This document shows, piece after piece, positions 61,519 to 64,000 of a stretch of 64,000 nucleotides of DNA. The DNA comes from Myxococcales bacterium (lineage in GTDB: Bacteria; Myxococcota_A; Polyangia; Haliangiales; Haliangiaceae). Numbering within the stretch: position 1 is the stretch's first letter; each line of letters starts with the position of its first letter. A model generated the notes under the pieces. The model was given only the letters and a program-made list of their open reading frames with translations. It did no database searches and was not told the DNA's origin. The stretch covers positions 83,612-147,611 of the forward strand of contig JADJJK010000022.1 of the NCBI GenBank assembly GCA_016706545.1. The letters are read 5' to 3'. The position numbers were made by a program, and so were the translations under genes.

Positions 61519-61746
61519 CGAGGGCTTCTTGCAGGGGAACCGGACGCCAGCGCCGGGAGCGTGGCTGGCGTCCGTGGCGCGTCGCGAGGCACGCCGACGT
61601 GCTCCAGCGACGAGTCAGAGTGCCATGAAGCGGTGCAGAAAGCCTGGGCTTTCCCGCCTTCATCTCCTGCAGCGCGCGCCTCGCGCCGGCGCAGCTCCAC
61701 GCAACGCGGAGTTGACACCGATCTGCGGGCCGGCCAAGGTGCTGGC

Positions 61747-63048
61747 GTGACCGCGCCGCCTCGCGACACCCCTCCCTCTGGCGAGGAACCTCAGCTCGGG
61801 TTCGGCGCCGCCTTCACGAGCGCGCCTGCGTCCGGCGCGGCGACGGCGCCCGGGTCCGGCCCTGCGCCTGGCCCCGCGCCTGCGCCCGCGCACGGCGCAT
61901 CCGGCGCATCCGGCAAGACCGGCCCCGCGCCTGCGCCCGGCCCCACCCAGGCCGCGGAGCCCCAGCTCACCGCCGAGCTCGAGGCCGCGCTCCTGCGCGA
62001 GCTGCGCATGAACTACGACTGGGAGAACAGCGCGCGGTTCCGCAACCGGCTGCGGCCCCCGGTGTTCTCGCTGACCACCGTGGCCGGCCGCTGGGGCCGC
62101 TGGGTCAGCGCCAGCCGCACGCTGGAGCTGTCGCGCAAGCTCGTGCTCACGCACCTGTGGCCGGAGGTCCTGGGCGTGATGCTGCATGAGATGGCGCACC
62201 AGTTCGTCGACGAGGTGCTGCGCGCCAGCGAGTCAGCGCACGGCGAGGTCTTCCAGAAGGTGTGCGCCGAGCGCGGCATCGACGGCAAGGCCGCCGGGCC
62301 GCCGGTGGCCGCGACCCCCATGGCCGACGGCGCGGATCCCCAGGGCGGCTCCGAGATCAGCCGGGTCCTCGACCGGATCCGCAAGCTGCTCGCGCTGGCC
62401 GGCAGCTCCAACCAGCACGAGGCGGAGATCGCCATGCGCAAGGCGCACGAGCTGATGCTTCGCCACAACATCGAGTCCACGCGCGCGCGCACGTATGAAG
62501 CGTATGACGTGGCGCACCTGGGAGATCCAGAGAAGCGCGGCAACCGCGTCGAGGACTCGGTGATGGTGCTGCTCACCGAGTACTTCTTCGTCAAGGTGAT
62601 CCGCATCCCGGTGTACCTGCCGCTGCTGGGCAAGCGCGGCCACGTGTTCGAGCTGTCCGGCACCCGGCACAACCTGGAGATGGCCAAGCACGTCTATCAC
62701 TTCCTCCTGGCCACCGCGGAGCGACTGTGGCGCGCCAACCGCGGCGACGCCCGCGTCACCAGCGGGCGAGATCGCCTCGCGTATCAGAGCGGCGTCATCC
62801 GCGGCTTTCACGAGAAGCTCAAGGACGAGCGCACCGAGCTCAAGGAGACCGGCCTCGTGTGGGTGGGCGACGCCCAGCTCGATTCGTTCTACCACCTGCG
62901 CCACCCGCGCATCGTCTCGCGCCGCAGCACCTTGCGCCGCAACGAGGCGCATGACGCCGGGCGCGAGGCCGGGCGCACCATCGTCTTGCACCGCCCCATC
63001 GAGCATGGCTCGACGTCCGCTGGCGGCCGCAAGCTCCTGCGCGACTGA
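61747..63048 (+). CDS. SprT-like/DUF2786 protein
   Basis: A 433-residue protein. The first 70 residues are Pro/Ala/Gly-rich. About 80-200 has a zincin-type HEMAHQF (HExxH near 148) resembling SprT-like domains. About 205-245 is a DUF2786 region: ISRVLDRIRKLLALAGSSN, then HEAEIAMRKAHELMLRHNI. The rest continues as a conserved-looking DUF2786 C-terminal half with DRLAYQSGVIRGFHEKL. The GTG start has AAGGTG upstream. The frame is open for 190 codons more upstream but that is the antisense of the methyltransferase gene. Confidence 0.8.
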   Translation: MTAPPRDTPPSGEEPQLGFGAAFTSAPASGAATAPGSGPAPGPAPAPAHGASGASGKTGPAPAPGPTQAAEPQLTAELEAALLRELRMNYDWENSARFRNRLRPPVFSLTTVAGRWGRWVSASRTLELSRKLVLTHLWPEVLGVMLHEMAHQFVDEVLRASESAHGEVFQKVCAERGIDGKAAGPPVAATPMADGADPQGGSEISRVLDRIRKLLALAGSSNQHEAEIAMRKAHELMLRHNIESTRARTYEAYDVAHLGDPEKRGNRVEDSVMVLLTEYFFVKVIRIPVYLPLLGKRGHVFELSGTRHNLEMAKHVYHFLLATAERLWRANRGDARVTSGRDRLAYQSGVIRGFHEKLKDERTELKETGLVWVGDAQLDSFYHLRHPRIVSRRSTLRRNEAHDAGREAGRTIVLHRPIEHGSTSAGGRKLLRD

Positions 63049-63179
63049 CCGCCGAGGCCGCGCCGCGGGCAGCCAGCCGCAGCGCGCAGGCAGCCGAGCC
63101 GCAGCGCGCCGGCAGCCGAGGCCGCAGCGCCAATTTGGGCTCCGCCGACGCCGACCTTCGTGCTAGTCACGTGGCCGAC

Positions 63180-64000
63180 ATGGCCACCGCGCTCGCCAAG
63201 CCCCTGTTCTCGTATCGCCCGTACTGGGCGCACCGGTTTGGCATCGCGCGCTTTCTGCCCACCACCCGCGCCGAGATGGACGAGCTTGGCTGGGATAGCT
63301 GCGACGTCGTCCTGGTGACCGGCGACGCCTATATCGATCACCCGAGCTTTGGCATGGCGCTGGTGGGACGCCTGCTCGAGCGGCAAGGCTTCCGGGTCGG
63401 CATCCTGGCGCAGCCTGACTGGCGCAGCGCCGAGCCCTTTCGCGAGCTGGGCCGGCCCAACCTGTTCTGGGGCGTCACCGCCGGCAACATGGACTCCATG
63501 GTCAACCGGTACACGAGCGATCGCAAGATGCGCTCGGATGATGCGTACTCGCCAGATGGCGCCGCCGGCCTGCGCCCGGACCGCGCCGTGCTGGTGTACT
63601 CGCAGCGCTGCCGCCAGGCCTTCGCGGACGTGCCGCTGGTGATCGGCGGCATCGAGGCCAGCCTGCGCCGCATCGCCCACTACGACTACTGGTCCGACGC
63701 CGTGCGCCGCTCGATGCTGGTGGACGCCGCGGCGGACCTGCTGGTGTTCGGCAACGCCGAGCGCGCGCTGTGCGAGCTCGCCCACCGCCTGGCCCGCGGC
63801 GAGGACATCACGCAGATCCGCGACCTGCGCGGCACCGCGTTTCTGCTGGCGCCGGGCACACCGCCCTTGCCCGGCGGCGGCTACGCCGAGCTTGACTCCT
63901 CCACGCTCGACGCTCCCGGCAAGATCGATCCGCTGCCCGATCCGTACGCGATGGAGCCCGAGCGCCAAGAGGCCGCGTGCGAGACTGGAGCCGCCGCGCC
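63180..64000 (+). CDS. YgiQ-family radical SAM protein, N-terminal part
   Basis: The first 273 residues of a YgiQ-family protein, cut by the window edge. LFSYRPYWAHRFGIARFLPTT, WDSCDVVLVTGDAYIDHPSF, LLERQGFRVGILAQPDW, LFWGVTAGNMDSMVNRYT and PLVIGGIEASLRRIAHYDYWS are typical of the YgiQ N-terminal domain. The radical SAM CxxxCxxC lies further on, outside the window. A GTG 9 nt upstream (63171) is an alternative start. Confidence 0.93.
   Translation, partial: MATALAKPLFSYRPYWAHRFGIARFLPTTRAEMDELGWDSCDVVLVTGDAYIDHPSFGMALVGRLLERQGFRVGILAQPDWRSAEPFRELGRPNLFWGVTAGNMDSMVNRYTSDRKMRSDDAYSPDGAAGLRPDRAVLVYSQRCRQAFADVPLVIGGIEASLRRIAHYDYWSDAVRRSMLVDAAADLLVFGNAERALCELAHRLARGEDITQIRDLRGTAFLLAPGTPPLPGGGYAELDSSTLDAPGKIDPLPDPYAMEPERQEAACETGAAA

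Overview
The window is GC-rich, gene-dense DNA with long spurious reading frames on both strands. The gene content points to a myxobacterium-like member of the Myxococcota: a eukaryote-type Ser/Thr kinase with a large regulatory tail, many lipoproteins, paired S46 peptidases, an acyl-CoA-binding protein, a CYTH protein and XylR_N/V4R-type sigma54 activators. No rRNA, tRNA, CRISPR array, insertion sequence or replication origin was recognised. Taxonomy is inferred from gene content and composition only.

Layout. 1-5.4 kb: end of a thiolase, a multidomain Ser/Thr kinase and a phospholipase-D-like lipoprotein. 5.4-6.9 kb: a decayed FN3-like gene. 6.9-11.6 kb: pyruvate:ferredoxin oxidoreductase with its usual dihydroorotate-dehydrogenase-like partner. 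11.8-14.8 kb: a grasp-with-spasm (graspetide-type) RiPP cluster with two tandem precursors, an ATP-grasp ligase and a SPASM-domain partner, behind an AT-rich leader region. 15.1-19.5 kb: a complete carbohydrate-type ABC importer. 19.6-21.6 kb: a sigma54 activator overlapping a GlsB/YeaQ-like membrane protein. 21.9-24.4 kb: a stress-type cluster with three CsbD paralogues, an lmo0937-like membrane peptide and a pirin that has lost its metal ligands. 24.5-28.0 kb: hisIE, a DinG-like helicase and plsY, each overlapping the next by 4 nt.

28.1-31.4 kb: three direct copies of an Rpn-like PD-(D/E)XK gene, one intact and two frameshifted, each with a different number of a 12-bp coding repeat. 31.5-35.9 kb: a CYTH/GIDE-like/MarC operon, a nucleotidyltransferase, a YqiA-like hydrolase, a SUI1 factor and an acyl-CoA-binding protein. 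36.3-42.7 kb: a large lipoprotein and two tandem S46 peptidases. 42.9-49.1 kb: a UvrD-type helicase, a small HExxH protein and an Hsp70 whose ATPase and substrate domains are separated by roughly 570 low-complexity residues. 49.1-57.9 kb: two paralogous secreted proteins flanking a small lipoprotein and an AAA+ ATPase/multidomain cell-wall enzyme pair. 57.9-60.8 kb: hisBHAF. 60.9-64.0 kb: a methyltransferase, a SprT-like/DUF2786 protein and the start of a YgiQ-family radical SAM enzyme.

How the parts relate. The hisBHAF operon and the distant hisIE gene together supply central histidine steps. The RiPP genes form a self-contained modification unit but lack an adjacent exporter. The strongest candidates for something undescribed are that RiPP locus with its acidic core motif, the AAA+ ATPase coupled to a peptidoglycan-binding/hydrolase/M15-like fusion, and the recently triplicated Rpn-like locus.
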